This document shows, piece after piece, positions 1 through 9,981 of a stretch of DNA of 64,000 nucleotides (the first letter of the stretch is position 1; each line of letters begins with the position of its first letter). The DNA comes from CAVZTX01 sp963778375 (lineage in GTDB: Bacteria > Chloroflexota > Ktedonobacteria > Ktedonobacterales > Ktedonobacteraceae). The notes beneath the pieces were generated by a model, which searched no databases, was not told the DNA's origin, and saw nothing but the letters and a program-made list of their open reading frames with translations. Position numbers and translations under genes: made by a program. The stretch lies in the NCBI GenBank assembly GCA_963778375.1, contig CAVZTX010000024.1, positions 1 through 64,000 of the forward strand, read 5' to 3'.

Positions 1-86
1 CTGCCTTGATCATCTTCTTGAGCATATTTTTGTGCATGTTTATGTTCTATTCCCTTCGCATTATCAGATCGCGTCGATTACAATAG
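1..86 (+). CDS. C-terminal end of an unknown membrane protein (partial)
   Basis: The frame starting at base 3 is open from the window edge to a TAG at 84-86. It encodes a hydrophobic run (ALIIFLSIFLCMFMFY) followed by a basic tail (RIIRSRRLQ). That is the pattern of a last transmembrane helix with a positively charged cytoplasmic end. The rest of the gene lies outside the window, so no family can be named. Confidence 0.4.
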   Translation, partial: ALIIFLSIFLCMFMFYSLRIIRSRRLQ

Positions 87-320
87 AGAGATAGTCGATT
101 GTAGAAATTGTTGGCGAATGAATATCATGAAGTTGTAGGGGCAACATTTAGAGCAATTCCAATAGGTACGGTGTCAGGATTTTATCGTGTCTTACTGTGG
201 AGATACCCTACTCGAGATATTCTAGTTAGCTTGATACGTTCATAATCTGCTCCTACGTTATCCACTTTCGCTTGGTCGATTGCTATTACCAATTCATAAT
301 ATTTCAATCAAATTGATTAA
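87..320. other. Intergenic region with no recognised gene
   Basis: This AT-rich stretch lies between the partial membrane protein and the promoter of the first kinase. No convincing open frame, tRNA or strong hairpin was seen in it. Confidence 0.5.
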
Positions 321-349
321 TTGACACTTCTCTTCTGTTTTGTTATAAT
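321..349 (+). promoter_or_regulatory. Consensus sigma-70 promoter of the first kinase gene
   Basis: TTGACA at 321-326 is followed by a 17-bp spacer and TATAAT at 344-349. A TG at 341-342 also makes it an extended -10. It lies about 90 bp upstream of the kinase start at 438, so codons read upstream of 438 are probably untranslated leader. Both hexamers match the consensus exactly. Confidence 0.8.
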
Positions 350-437
350 GAGCGCATCAGCTTTTGTGATTTATAGGCGACTTGTGTATCGTACCTCTAT
401 TCTACCTCATCCCATTATGTTCGAGAGGGGGAATTTC

Positions 438-2616
438 ATGGCTCAGCATGTGGCAAAACAGCTTGGCAGTTATTATCTCATTAAGCTAGTGGGAGAGGAT
501 GGCTTTACTGAGAACTATCTCGGAGAGCATCAGAAGTCACGGGCGCTAGCAATCATTAAAATCCTGCCTACGCAACTGATAGATGGCAATGTAGAGCGTT
601 TTCTTAGCGGCGCACGTTCTCTCACTAATTTGATGCATCCTCATATTTTGAAAGTGCTTGAATGTGAAGTGGAGGAGAATACTCCATTTCTGGTCGTGGA
701 ATACGCTCCCCATGGAAGTTTACGCCAGCGTCATCCCAAGGGCACACGACTTCCGCTATCTACAATAGTAGATTATGTGAAGCAGGTTGCCGATGGATTA
801 AAATATTCGCATGAAAGAAACTTGATCCACCGTGATATCAAGCCAGGAAATATGCAACTAGATCGGCATGATGAGGTGTTGTTGAGTGACTTTAGCGCTG
901 ATTTGATTGCCAGGACGTTCGAGCAAGAGCGAAAATCGCCAGATTGCGGGTACTATACTCTATATGGCACCAGAGCAGATTGAGGGGAAGCCAGTCCCGG
1001 CGAGCGATCAGTATTCTTTGGGAGTCGTCGTCTACGAATGGCTGAGCGGCAGTTGTCCCTTTACTGGCTCTTTCAATGAAATTGCGGTTCAGCATCTCAT
1101 GATGCCACCGCCTTCGTTGCATGAACTCTTCCCGGCAATCTCACCCGAGTTGGAGCAGGTGGTAATGACGGCACTTGCCAAAGATCCGAAGGAGCGTTTT
1201 GGAACGATAAGCGCGTTTGCCAACGCCTTGAGCCAGGTTCGCCAAGCTGATATGACTCGCCCTTTTGCTCCATCTTACACAAGTAAACCGGCGTTGGACT
1301 CCAACACTCCTCTAGGGTCCGATGTATCGCGGTCAGTGCCATTATTTGAACCCCTCGCATCAAGCACAACGCTTTCTTCGGCAGCATCCACCGCGCTTGC
1401 AACGCCGCCGATAGGGGGGCCAGCTATTACACCGATCACCCCATCTAGGGAAGAGGTAACTCCTCCTGCCGGAATTCCGGTGGGTGCAATACATCAGCTC
1501 CAACAGGCTTTCGAATTTTCGGAACAATCAACTACAAAGGAGCAGGTTGTTTCCCGGCGAACAGTGCTAGTAGGACTTGTAGGAGCAGGATTGGTTGTGG
1601 CAGGTGGTGGATTGATCTGGCAAACGCAACGCCTATTAGCGTCAGGAACTCTCTCTGGGAGCCAGGTAGCTTCGGCTACCGCTGCCTCAACACCCCCGCC
1701 TCATATTGCTCCTGGCTCTAAAGTGCTAAAAAGCTCCTCGCCCATTTATCGTGGACATACTGCTCAGGTAGAGGCTATAGCTTGGTCTCCTGATAGTAGG
1801 TTTATTGCCTCTGGCTCTTATGATCAAACTGTGCAGATATGGGATGCTGTTTCGGGAATCCCTTACTCTACCTATCGAGGCCATCATGATAAACTCCGCT
1901 ATGTGGCCTACTCACTGGATGGCGCACTGATTGCCTCTTCAAGTGATGATCAAACTGTGCAGATATGGGAGGCCGCGACGGGGAAACACCTTCTGACCTA
2001 TAAAGGGCATACTGGGGCTGTGCACCGAGTGGCATGGTCACCAGATGGCAAGCAGATAGTATCTGCTAGTGCGGATCAGACCGTGCAAATATGGGAAGCA
2101 GCGACGGGGAAACGCCTTCTGACCTATAAAAAGCATACGGGGCAAGTGCGAGTGGTGGCCTGGTCGTATCATGGACAATATATTGCCTCAGGAGGCGATG
2201 ATTGGAAAGTCCATGTATGGGACCCTAGCAGTGGGCACGACTTCTTTGTTTATCATGGTCATAAGGGACCTTTGGGCGGTTTAGCCTGGTCGCCCGATGA
2301 CAAGCGCATTGCCTCCAGTGGCACAAATTTGGATCATACCTCTCAGGTTTGGGATGCAATTACAGGAGCAAATGTCCTCACCTATCGAAATCACCAGCGA
2401 GCAATTTGGGGTCTGGCGTGGTCACCTAATGGTCAATATATCGTCTCCGCAAGTAATGATACCACAGCTCAAGTCTGGGATGCGGTAACAGGGAAACCAC
2501 TCATTACCTACATCGGTCAGAATGACCAGGTAATTCCTGTAGCATGGTCACCCGATAGTACTCGAGTTGTCTCTGGCAGTAAGGATAAGACGGCTCGAGT
2601 CTGGAAAGTGACATAA
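438..2616 (+). pseudogene. Ser/Thr protein kinase with WD40 repeats, interrupted by a +1 frameshift
   Basis: The ATG at 438 follows GAGAGGGG. The first frame carries the kinase N-lobe (GSYYLIKLVGEDGF), the AIIK lysine, HRDIKPGN and DFS in place of DFG, and stops at 983. The second frame continues with the activation segment (AGTILYMAPEQ), the rest of the C-lobe, a Pro/Thr/Ser linker, one membrane helix near 1555-1630, and seven WD40 repeats to 2616 (typical unit: HTGAVHRVAWSPDGK). The frames join if one A is removed from AAAA near 932-935. The domain order is cytosolic kinase, membrane anchor, external beta-propeller. The glycine loop is weak and DFG is altered, so kinase activity is uncertain even if the frame is restored. 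A sequencing error is as likely as true decay. Confidence 0.75.
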
Positions 2617-2674
2617 ACAAGAAAAAATGGTCAGGTAACTGTATACAGTCCTCAATGGGGAAGTGGAGGCAAGA

Positions 2675-4941
2675 ATGAGCACTAATTTCCAACGCTTAGG
2701 CAAATATGAACTTCAGCAGCGTTTAGGACGCGGCGGTATGGGTGAAGTATGGAAAGCCTATGATCTTCAGTTGCACCGCTATGTTGCCATCAAGCTGCTG
2801 CATGCCGACTTACAAAATGACCCTCAGTTCATCACCCGTTTTGAACGTGAAGCGCAGCTCATCGCGTCGCTGAACCATCCAAACATCGTCCAGGTACACG
2901 ACTTCCAGATCTCACGGAACACAGGGAGTGTAAATGGGTCTACCACCATTGCTTATATGGTGATGGATTACATTGAGGGGTCAACCCTGGCCGATTATAT
3001 CAGCAGCACCTCCTTTGCAGGAAGATGCCCTTCCGCCTCTGAGATTCTGCATCTATTTACCTCAATGGCAAGAGCAATCGACTATGCTCATCAGCAAGGC
3101 ATGATCCATCGCGATATCAAGCCTGCCAACATTTTGCTTGACAAGCACAATACCTCTCTCAATGTAATGGGCGAGCCTATTCTCACCGACTTTGGCATTG
3201 CCAAATTGTTGGGAACTTCTACCGGCAGTTCTAGCGGTTTGTGGCATGGTACAGAACTCTATATCTCACCGGAACAGGCTCAAGGCTATGTGGGCAACGA
3301 ACGCAGCGATCTATATGCGCTTGGTATCATTCTCTATGAAATCTGTACAGGCGCATTTCCATTCCAGGGCAGTAATCCAACTGAGATCATGATGCAGCAT
3401 ATCAACAAACAGCCCCTTGCACCTGACCTGGTCAATCCCCAGATTTCGCCCGCGTTAACGGCCATAATTTTGCGCAGCATTGCCAAGGACCCTGCAAATC
3501 GTTTTAGCAGCGCTTCAGCCATGTCTGCTGCTCTTGCCGAAGCATTCGATCTGCCTGTGCCTGAAAAGCTAGACTTGTCCGTATTTCCAGACGATGTTGC
3601 GAGCGAACCAACCCTTTACAAACCGCTTCCTTCTGATATACAGCTAGTCAAGACCTCGACACCACCTCCTGAATCGGTAGCTACTCTGTTGTCCAGAGCG
3701 TCAATAAGTGGGGCTGCCTCTATGGGTAATATTCCCTCTAGTTCGACTGTGCTAGAAGCGGGAACTTCTGCTCTCGCAACTACACCGTCTTCTACAGCTA
3801 CGCTAGTTTCTTCTCAGCCGCGCAGAAAAAGGCGGCGAGGTCTCTTTATCACGTTACTACTCCTGATACTTGTACTGATAGGTTCAGGTTTGGTGGGCTT
3901 TTTCCTCTTTTCTCATGGAAAACAATTTACGGGGCACGCGTACTTTGTCAGTAGTCTCTCGGGGGCTGATGATGAATTGCTGATTGATCTTCACAATGTT
4001 CCGAATCCTTCTTCTGGCAAAAGCTACTACGGCTGGCTCTTAAGTGATAAGAGCCAACATTCGGTACTTTCGATCTTCCTTGGAGTACTACCTGTCAGCA
4101 ACGGGGCAGTGCATATGACCTATCAGAATGCGCAGAATACCAACCTGCTTGGAATCACCAGTCGTTTTCTTGTGACAGAAGAGGATGCGAATTCGAGGCC
4201 ACACTCACCTTCGTCAGATCAGCAGACCTGGCGCTATTATGCCGAGTTGTCGCAAGCACCGAATCCTGGAAATCACCTGAGTATGCTTGATGTGCTGCGC
4301 AATCTTCTTGTTAATGATCCTACGTCCAAGGAAGCTGGGCTAGGAGGCCTCAATAGCTGGCTCTTTAAGAATACGGGTAAAATTCTGGAATTTGCTGGTA
4401 CCGCTAGAGACTATTACGGAGATCCAACAAGTTCTGATTTATGCGGGAGCATTTCTTCCGTATCCTCGTTTTGCTTGATGGCGAAGCAGGTGCTCAGGTG
4501 GACCTACCGCAGGGCGTATCTCCATCTTCCGTGATCGGTGCTCCTGTTGGCCTCCTGGGATTTAATTTCCAGGATCCAATATCATTTGGTACTAGCTACC
4601 TCGGCAAAGTCCGCGCAAACCTTTCCATGCTTGGACAAGCCCCAGGCGCAACTCGGAGTCTGATCCAGCAGGTCAATTCGATCAATTCTGCTATTGATAG
4701 GATTAAGAACTGGTTAGGGCAGGTGCAGGCGGATGCAAGGCAACTGGTCAAAATGACTCCCACACAATTGCTCTTGCCTTCAACTCGGTTTCTTCTAGAT
4801 GCTATGCAGACCTCGGCCTTTTATGCCTACACGGGTTCACTTGACCCATCGGCGAACAAGCTCCAAGAAGGTGCAACACAAATCCATTTTGATATTCAGC
4901 AATTGGCAACCTTCGATATCGCGCCATACACTTCGTCCTAA
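2675..4941 (+). pseudogene. Transmembrane Ser/Thr kinase with conserved ectodomain, interrupted by a -1 frameshift
   Basis: The start at ATG 2675 is set by GTGGAGG at 2663-2669 and by the MST N-terminus shared with two downstream paralogues. The kinase domain (about residues 8-280) is complete: GRGGMGEVWKAYD loop, VAIK, HRDIKPAN, TDFG and SPEQ. A Ser/Thr/Pro linker, a basic stop and a membrane helix (about residues 388-410) follow. The ectodomain then begins (GHAYFVSS, YYGWLL). The frame ends at 4534, but the paralogues' homologous sequence continues in another frame from about 4441 to 4941 and ends FDIAPYTSS. Adding one T to TTT near 4435-4440 restores a single frame. The next two genes encode the same architecture, so this was, or is, a membrane sensor kinase. 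Confidence 0.8.
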
Positions 4942-5034
4942 ATTTTAGATCGTAAGTTACGTTCAGATAGTATCGCACTATCATGGCTGCTTCATATTAT
5001 GAGAATCCATCTTTCAAGCACGAGGGAGATACCT

Positions 5035-7377
5035 ATGAGTACAACTAGCGCACAACTTCTTGGGAAATATGATTTGCGTGAGCTTTTGGGGCGTGGACGT
5101 ATGACTGAGGTCTGGAAGGCTTATGATACTCAGTTACAGCGCCTCGTCGCTATTAAGATTCTCCATGCTGATCTGCAGAACGATCCAGACTTTATGGCGC
5201 GCTTTGAAAGTGAGTCAAGGATCATTGCTTCTCTGTATCATTCCAATATCGTGCAGATCCATGATTTCCATATCTCCGCTGAACCTGAACGAACGAGCAT
5301 CTACATCGTGATGGATTACATCGAAGGTCCAACGCTGGCTGAATATATCCATGTTACCTCTTATCAACAGAAATTTCCCTCCGCTGCCGATATTGTGCAT
5401 CTGTTTACTGCTCTCAGTCTTGCTGTAGACTATGCCCATCAGCAAGGTATGAGGCACCTGGACATTCATCCAGACAATATCCTGCTTTATAGAAGAGCGG
5501 AAAAGGCATCACCAGCTTCAGAGAGTGCAGTGGGTGAACCGATTCTCATCAACCTGGGTATTGCGAAGTTATTGAGCACAAATACAAGTGTACTTGGTGG
5601 TTCGTTGCTGAAAACCATTCCTTATGTCTCACCGGAGCAAGCTAAGAGCAATATTGGGATAGAGAGTAGTGATATCTATTCACTGGGTGTGATCCTGTAT
5701 GAAATAAGTACTGGAAAACCACCATTTCAAGGCGATAGTGCTTCCGCAATCATGAAGCAGCATATAAACACGTTGCTGCCACCACCTTCTCTTGTAAATC
5801 CTATGATCCCGCCTACTTTAGAGCAGGTCATTTTGCGTAGTCTTGCCAAGGATCCTATAGAGCGATTCCGTGATGCATCTTCTATGGCTACCGCTATTGC
5901 TGATGCTTTTGATATACCTGTTCCTGAGAGTCTGAGCCGCCCTAGCTCCTCGCCAGAGATCACGCAAAACGCCATCACTTTCGCCCCTGCCGCGTCATCT
6001 CTGTCAACTGTAGTGGTGCAATCGGCTACAACTGATGGTAGTGTGACGCCTCCAGGCACAACTCCTGTAATACATTCGGTTTTAGATACACCACGTATCG
6101 CGTTATCGCAGACACCGATGCCTACCCCTACCACGCTATCAATTCCAGTTCAACAGACGCAACTGCCACAAAGAAAACGCAAGGGTTTATTTATTTCATT
6201 GGTTGTATTGGCGATACTAGTACTAGGAAATGTCGTCCTAGGCGTTTTTTCTTTCGTCTCTCATAGAGGGCCGGTTATTGCCTCAAAAACAATCGTGGGG
6301 TCAGCATTCTTAATTAGTAGTGGACAGTTAAGTGATAGTAATAGTCAGGGCATCAACGATGAGATGCAGATCGATTTGCACAATATTGCTGCTCCTGCCT
6401 CCGGCAAAAGTTATTATGCCTGGCTCCTGAATGATAGATTAAGTAGCATCCAAACCTGCATGACAGGGGGTACAATCCAAATAATAAATATTCCTCTTGG
6501 AGAATTACCTTTTGACCATGGGACAGTGCATTATCTCTATAAGGATCCGACCCATAGGAACCTGCTTCGATGCACTAGTCGTCTTCTGGTCACCGAGGAG
6601 AATAGCAATAGTATACCGAGTCAGCCGACTAAAGATGTCAATGCATTACGCTTCTATGCTGAGCTTCCCCAGCAACCTGATCCTAATAACGTTCAGAACT
6701 ACAGTGTGCTTGATGAGCTTCGTTTTCTGCTTTATGAAGGTGGTGACCTCAAAGGAACCTTTAATCTGGATGGTGGTCTCAATATTCGGCTCCTGAGAGA
6801 TACGGAGCAGATTTGGGAGTGGGCTAGTAGTGCTCGGGATACATGGTATGGGCAGAATACAGACATAGGAAGTAGACAGTTTATACAACGTCAGCTTATA
6901 CGCATCTTGGACTACCTTGATGGCAAAATTTCCATTGACTCGGATTTGCCACCAGGGACAGAAGTGTTGGTGAATCCAGTGAATTTTCAAATTGCACTAC
7001 TACAGCAGAGTCCAGGAGCGGATAGTTATATAACGCGCATTATTAATGCACTGAGTACCTTAACTAGTGCTCTTGGCACAACGCCACAAATGCAAACACT
7101 TAGCAAGGGAACCATCAACGATATTGGAAATATTCAGAAATGGTTACAGCAGGTACGTACTGATGCTAAGCGGTTGTTTGTGTTATCGCAGTCTGATACA
7201 CAGCTATCACAACTATCACAACCTGGGGCAAAGTCCATTTTAGATACTATGCAGTCGCTGACAAGCTTAGCATTCATTGGCCAGATCGATCCATCTACCG
7301 GTAAAGTACAGCGCGGCGTTACACAGATTTACTATAACATCGAACAATTGGCAACCTTTAACATTTCCCCATACTAA
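5035..7377 (+). CDS. Transmembrane Ser/Thr kinase paralogue, predicted pseudokinase
   Basis: A 780-residue protein; ATG 5035 follows GAGGGAGA. The kinase fold is clear (LLGRGRMTEVWKAYD, VAIK, SPEQA), but key catalytic positions differ from both neighbours. HRDIKPxN reads HLDIHPDN (about residues 139-146), and the metal-binding DFG reads NLG (about 173-175). The glycine loop has lost two of its usual glycines. A membrane helix lies at about residues 383-405. The external part, beginning about residue 420, repeats the ectodomain of the flanking paralogues (NDEMQIDLHNI, SYYAWLLNDR, LPFDHGTVHYLY). Loss of the DFG Asp and the catalytic-loop Lys predicts poor phosphotransfer, so it may act as a binding or allosteric partner of the neighbouring kinases. 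Confidence 0.85.
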   Translation: MSTTSAQLLGKYDLRELLGRGRMTEVWKAYDTQLQRLVAIKILHADLQNDPDFMARFESESRIIASLYHSNIVQIHDFHISAEPERTSIYIVMDYIEGPTLAEYIHVTSYQQKFPSAADIVHLFTALSLAVDYAHQQGMRHLDIHPDNILLYRRAEKASPASESAVGEPILINLGIAKLLSTNTSVLGGSLLKTIPYVSPEQAKSNIGIESSDIYSLGVILYEISTGKPPFQGDSASAIMKQHINTLLPPPSLVNPMIPPTLEQVILRSLAKDPIERFRDASSMATAIADAFDIPVPESLSRPSSSPEITQNAITFAPAASSLSTVVVQSATTDGSVTPPGTTPVIHSVLDTPRIALSQTPMPTPTTLSIPVQQTQLPQRKRKGLFISLVVLAILVLGNVVLGVFSFVSHRGPVIASKTIVGSAFLISSGQLSDSNSQGINDEMQIDLHNIAAPASGKSYYAWLLNDRLSSIQTCMTGGTIQIINIPLGELPFDHGTVHYLYKDPTHRNLLRCTSRLLVTEENSNSIPSQPTKDVNALRFYAELPQQPDPNNVQNYSVLDELRFLLYEGGDLKGTFNLDGGLNIRLLRDTEQIWEWASSARDTWYGQNTDIGSRQFIQRQLIRILDYLDGKISIDSDLPPGTEVLVNPVNFQIALLQQSPGADSYITRIINALSTLTSALGTTPQMQTLSKGTINDIGNIQKWLQQVRTDAKRLFVLSQSDTQLSQLSQPGAKSILDTMQSLTSLAFIGQIDPSTGKVQRGVTQIYYNIEQLATFNISPY

Positions 7378-7457
7378 TTGACAGAGCAGTAAGGCGAGCC
7401 GTAAGGGACGATTGATCGTGGCCATTACCAATTTGTCGGCTTAAAGTAAGGATGATG

Positions 7458-9782
7458 ATGAGTACTGGACATCGGCGCATTGGAAAATATGAACTACACG
7501 AAATTCTAGGCCGTGGTGGCATGGCGGAGGTCTGGAAAGCCTTTGATCCATTTCTCCAGCGCTATGTTGCTATCAAAATCCTGCACGCCGACTTACAGAG
7601 CGATACGGATTTTATCAAACGTTTTGAGCGTGAGGCGAGGGTCATCGCTTCATTGCGTCATCCTCACATCGTACAGGTACATGATTTTCAGCTCGTTGAC
7701 CCTTCTGATTCGGGAAATGCCAGGGCCTATATGGTGATGAAGTATATTGAAGGCCCTACTTTGACTGAATACATACGCCGTACCTCGAGGGGAGGCAACT
7801 TCCTTCCAGCAACTGAACTGATCCATCTCTTTACATCTGTGGGTGCAGCCGTTGACTATGCGCACCAGCATGGGATGATCCATCGTGATATCAAACCATC
7901 CAATATCATGCTTGATAAACGTGCTCGTTCCCGCTACCAAATCGGTGAACCCATCCTTACCGACTTTGGCATCGTCAAATTGATCGGAGCCTCAACAGGT
8001 ACCCTCAGTGGCTGGTGGATGGGAACTCCCAACTATATTTCCCCGGAGCAGGCCCAGGGACATCAGGGTAACGAGCGCAGCGATATTTACTCCCTAAGTG
8101 TCATCCTTTACGAAATCTGCACAGGTGTACGTCCTTTCCTAGGGGATACCCCTATTTCAGTTATCATGCAGCATATGAGTGCTATACCGACCGCACCAGA
8201 GCTTATCAATCCGAAGATTTCTCCTGCTCTTTCAGAGGTCATTATGCGTGGTCTTGCCAAAGATCCCGATGAACGCTTTCCGAGTGCCTCAGTCCTGGCA
8301 TTAGCAATTGCCCAGGCACTCAATACCTCACTTCCCATCAGTTTGAACTCAACCCCACCCACAGTCGGTAATACCCCTATACAAGCGAATATGACGCCGG
8401 TTTTTCCCGCAAATACGCTGTCTTCACCCTCTCCTGCCGCTTTATCTACTCCGCAATTTGTAACATCTTCGGATAGTGGATCAAGAGCTTCTATAACGCC
8501 TCCTGATGCGTCACCGGTTGGTAGTATTGTCGGTATCCCTTCCAGGGAGACCTCATTTCAAGACTCACCATCGCTGACACCATCATCTTTGCCACCACAG
8601 CTTTCGCCGGTACCTGCATTTGAACAGCTTAGACGCAGTAGACGTTATCAGGCCATTCTGATAGCTTTATTTGTTGTCTTATTGGTTGGCTCAAATATTG
8701 CTACGTTCTTCATCACTTCATCATTGAATACGGGAAGCACAAGTACTGTTGGACAGGCATATTTCGTTAGCAGTGAACCAGGAAGTAGTAATTCCACACA
8801 GGGCATCAATGATGAGTTGCAAATTGATTTACATGATATTGATTCCCCTGCTCCTGGCAATAGCTATTATGCATGGTTATTAAACGACGAAGGTTTAAGC
8901 TCAATAGTGCCTGTTTTCCTTGGAGCATTAACTGTCAATAATGGAGTCGTTCACTTTCTTTATCCTGGTGATACCACGAACTTGATAAACAACAATAGCC
9001 GCTTTGTCATCACTGAGGGAAGAGCAAATAGCCTGCCAGATCAATCAACTATCAGTGATCAATCAACCTGGCGCTACTACGGCACGCTTCTAACATCAAG
9101 CACGAATAATTTGTATACGGTCACCCCTCTACAAGCCCTACGCAATCTTCTTTTCCAAAGTTCAGATTTATCCAATATAGAGGTACAGGGCAGTCTGGAT
9201 ATGGGATTTTATCAAAACGCACGACAACTTGTACAATTAGCTCGCAGTGCTTTAGATAGCTATAACTCAAAAACTCCCAATACTATACATACCCAAGTCA
9301 TTGATATTCTGAACTACCTGGTAGGCACATCAAATGTTCAAACAGAAGTAGGGACCACCAGTCCATTGCCGTTGACTGATTCAACGCTTAATCCAATAAA
9401 GGTATCGCTTCTAACTCCTACATTTACTCAGACCTCAGTAAGTTACTCAGACCTCATTGCCAAGCAGATGAATTATATTAGTGCGGCCTCCAACATAACA
9501 ACTGACACTAGTATCCTTGTCCAGCAAATCGGGCGGGTTCTCAACAATATAGATACCATCTGGTTGAAACAAGTACGCCAGGATGCAGATTTGTTAGCGA
9601 GGATGGATACCACCCAATTACTTTCGTTACCAACCCAATCTATTCTGGAGCGTTTGGAGTCGGAAGCTGGTAAAGCCTTCTACGGTTACCTTGACACCTC
9701 CTCCGGCAATGTGCAAGAGGGTGTGGCCTGGATTCACGAAAATATCCAGCGCCTGACAGTTTTCAATGTCTCCAAAGTTTAA
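7458..9782 (+). CDS. Transmembrane Ser/Thr protein kinase with conserved ectodomain
   Basis: A 774-residue protein with all catalytic motifs: GRGGMAEVWKAFD, VAIK, HRDIKPSN (about residue 140), TDFG (about 168) and GTPNYISPEQ. Three ATGs stand in a row (7452, 7455, 7458). The last is chosen because it gives the MST start shared with the paralogues and the best spacing from TAAGGA. A Pro/Ser/Thr linker leads to a membrane helix at about 397-420 and an ectodomain of about 350 residues (GINDELQIDLHDI, SYYAWLLNDE, GALTVNNGVVHFLY). This is the only intact, catalytically complete member of the array. The ligand is unknown. The ectodomain resembles only loosely, by motif style, the extracellular part of RskA-type anti-sigma proteins. 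Confidence 0.9.
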   Translation: MSTGHRRIGKYELHEILGRGGMAEVWKAFDPFLQRYVAIKILHADLQSDTDFIKRFEREARVIASLRHPHIVQVHDFQLVDPSDSGNARAYMVMKYIEGPTLTEYIRRTSRGGNFLPATELIHLFTSVGAAVDYAHQHGMIHRDIKPSNIMLDKRARSRYQIGEPILTDFGIVKLIGASTGTLSGWWMGTPNYISPEQAQGHQGNERSDIYSLSVILYEICTGVRPFLGDTPISVIMQHMSAIPTAPELINPKISPALSEVIMRGLAKDPDERFPSASVLALAIAQALNTSLPISLNSTPPTVGNTPIQANMTPVFPANTLSSPSPAALSTPQFVTSSDSGSRASITPPDASPVGSIVGIPSRETSFQDSPSLTPSSLPPQLSPVPAFEQLRRSRRYQAILIALFVVLLVGSNIATFFITSSLNTGSTSTVGQAYFVSSEPGSSNSTQGINDELQIDLHDIDSPAPGNSYYAWLLNDEGLSSIVPVFLGALTVNNGVVHFLYPGDTTNLINNNSRFVITEGRANSLPDQSTISDQSTWRYYGTLLTSSTNNLYTVTPLQALRNLLFQSSDLSNIEVQGSLDMGFYQNARQLVQLARSALDSYNSKTPNTIHTQVIDILNYLVGTSNVQTEVGTTSPLPLTDSTLNPIKVSLLTPTFTQTSVSYSDLIAKQMNYISAASNITTDTSILVQQIGRVLNNIDTIWLKQVRQDADLLARMDTTQLLSLPTQSILERLESEAGKAFYGYLDTSSGNVQEGVAWIHENIQRLTVFNVSKV

Positions 9783-9803
9783 TCGTTATTTTTCATGGAG
9801 AAC

Positions 9804-9864
9804 TGAGCACAAGAAGTGGGGATCAAAGATCTGTGACTCCTTTGATCCCCACTTCTTGTGCTCA
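9804..9864. repeat. Perfect 25-bp inverted repeat (large hairpin)
   Basis: The left arm at 9804-9828 begins TGAGCACAAGAAGTGG. The right arm at 9840-9864 is its exact reverse complement, with an 11-nt loop. It starts about 20 bp after the last kinase stop. No U-tract follows on either side, so it is not a classical intrinsic terminator. It could be an RNA-processing or stability element, a miniature mobile-element remnant, or an unusual terminator. A short open frame across it is produced by the repeat and is not called. Confidence 0.85.
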
Positions 9865-9940
9865 ATGTTCACAGCAGAACGGATAGCAAAGCACTTGCCA
9901 TCAAGGGGTAATATGTTGCACAATAATAGTATCTTCTTGT

Positions 9941-9950
9941 ACGTTAACGT
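9941..9950. promoter_or_regulatory. Possible operator upstream of the MFS exporter
   Basis: The 10-bp palindrome ACGTTAACGT, followed by TAAGGTTAAAG, lies about 30 bp before the transporter start. Short palindromes of this kind often bind TetR- or MerR-type regulators of exporters. No regulator gene is adjacent, so this is only a candidate. Confidence 0.25.
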
Positions 9951-9981
9951 TAAGGTTAAAGAATATGGTGGTTAAAAGATT

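Noticed and set aside
9766..9975. Open frame of 69 codons across the large hairpin
   Set aside because: It overlaps the kinase stop, lacks a ribosome-binding site, and most of its sequence is the inverted repeat.
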